Origin: Beaufortia kweichowensis
Lineage: Eukaryota > Chordata > Actinopteri > Cypriniformes > Gastromyzontidae
DNA: 64,000 nt
Direction of reading: 5' to 3'
NCBI GenBank assembly: GCA_019155185.1
Contig: CM032809.1
Location: 8,577,200 to 8,641,199, forward strand
Each line of letters begins with the position of its first letter. Within the stretch, counting starts at the first letter, position 1. The position numbers were made by a program, and so were the translations under genes. The notes below the pieces were generated by a model. It was given only the letters and a program-made list of their open reading frames with translations, made no database searches and was not told where the DNA came from. Positions 63,982 through 64,000 of this stretch are shown piece after piece.

Positions 63982-64000
63982 AGGAATAGTTCATCCAAAG
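63982..64000. mobile_element. Start of a GGGATAGTTCA-type MITE, cut by window end
   Basis: The last bases, AAGGAATAGTTCATCCAAAG, match the terminus of the foldback MITE at 15765 with a few changes. The rest lies outside the window. Confidence 0.55.

Overview
This window looks like nuclear genomic DNA from a ray-finned fish, probably a cyprinid. It holds multi-exon vertebrate genes with GT-AG introns and AT-rich intergenic DNA. The short repeats are those common in cypriniform genomes: a palindromic MITE with GGGATAGTTCACCC termini, a tRNA-derived SINE with a GGATAAAAGC tail, and Tc1-type relics. All three protein-coding genes lie on the + strand. I built their exon models by hand from splice sites, phase continuity and recalled family sequences; each coding sum divides exactly by three.

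Layout. 1-10.5 kb is noncoding DNA with repeats and no gene I can support. 10.5-32.8 kb is erf (ETS2 repressor factor): a GC-rich promoter, a 22-nt first coding piece, a 15-kb first intron, two ETS-domain exons, a long repressor-domain exon, a last exon and a 2.6-kb 3' UTR. 32.8-36.3 kb is intergenic. 36.3-55.6 kb is cic (capicua), long isoform: a promoter with seven CCAAT boxes and a perfect CRE, a noncoding first exon, one 3.6-kb coding exon and 18 further coding exons, encoding 2448 residues with a Tudor-like domain, ATXN1-binding motif, HMG box and C-terminal C1 domain. 56.3-64 kb is gsk3a (glycogen synthase kinase 3 alpha, 434 residues), followed by a 3' UTR with a long CT repeat. The window ends inside the start of another MITE.

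How the genes relate. ERF and CIC are both sequence-specific repressors that ERK signalling switches off, by nuclear export, phosphorylation or 14-3-3 binding. GSK3A is a constitutively active kinase that AKT/RSK-type kinases inhibit at an N-terminal serine, which is conserved here. The three genes are also neighbours in mammals, but as I recall in a different order and orientation, so a local rearrangement separates the two lineages.

Most interesting observations: two oppositely oriented copies of a ~200-bp MITE in cic introns that bracket the HMG-box exons and could pair in the pre-mRNA; a second consensus donor inside a cic exon that permits an in-frame 105-codon skip; a gsk3a exon equal in length to two mammalian exons joined; the CCAAT/CRE-rich cic promoter; a ZNF143-like site at the gsk3a promoter; upstream ORFs before erf and cic; and a nested symmetric element at 8.7 kb. 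I found no clearly novel system; the novelty is in regulatory and structural detail.
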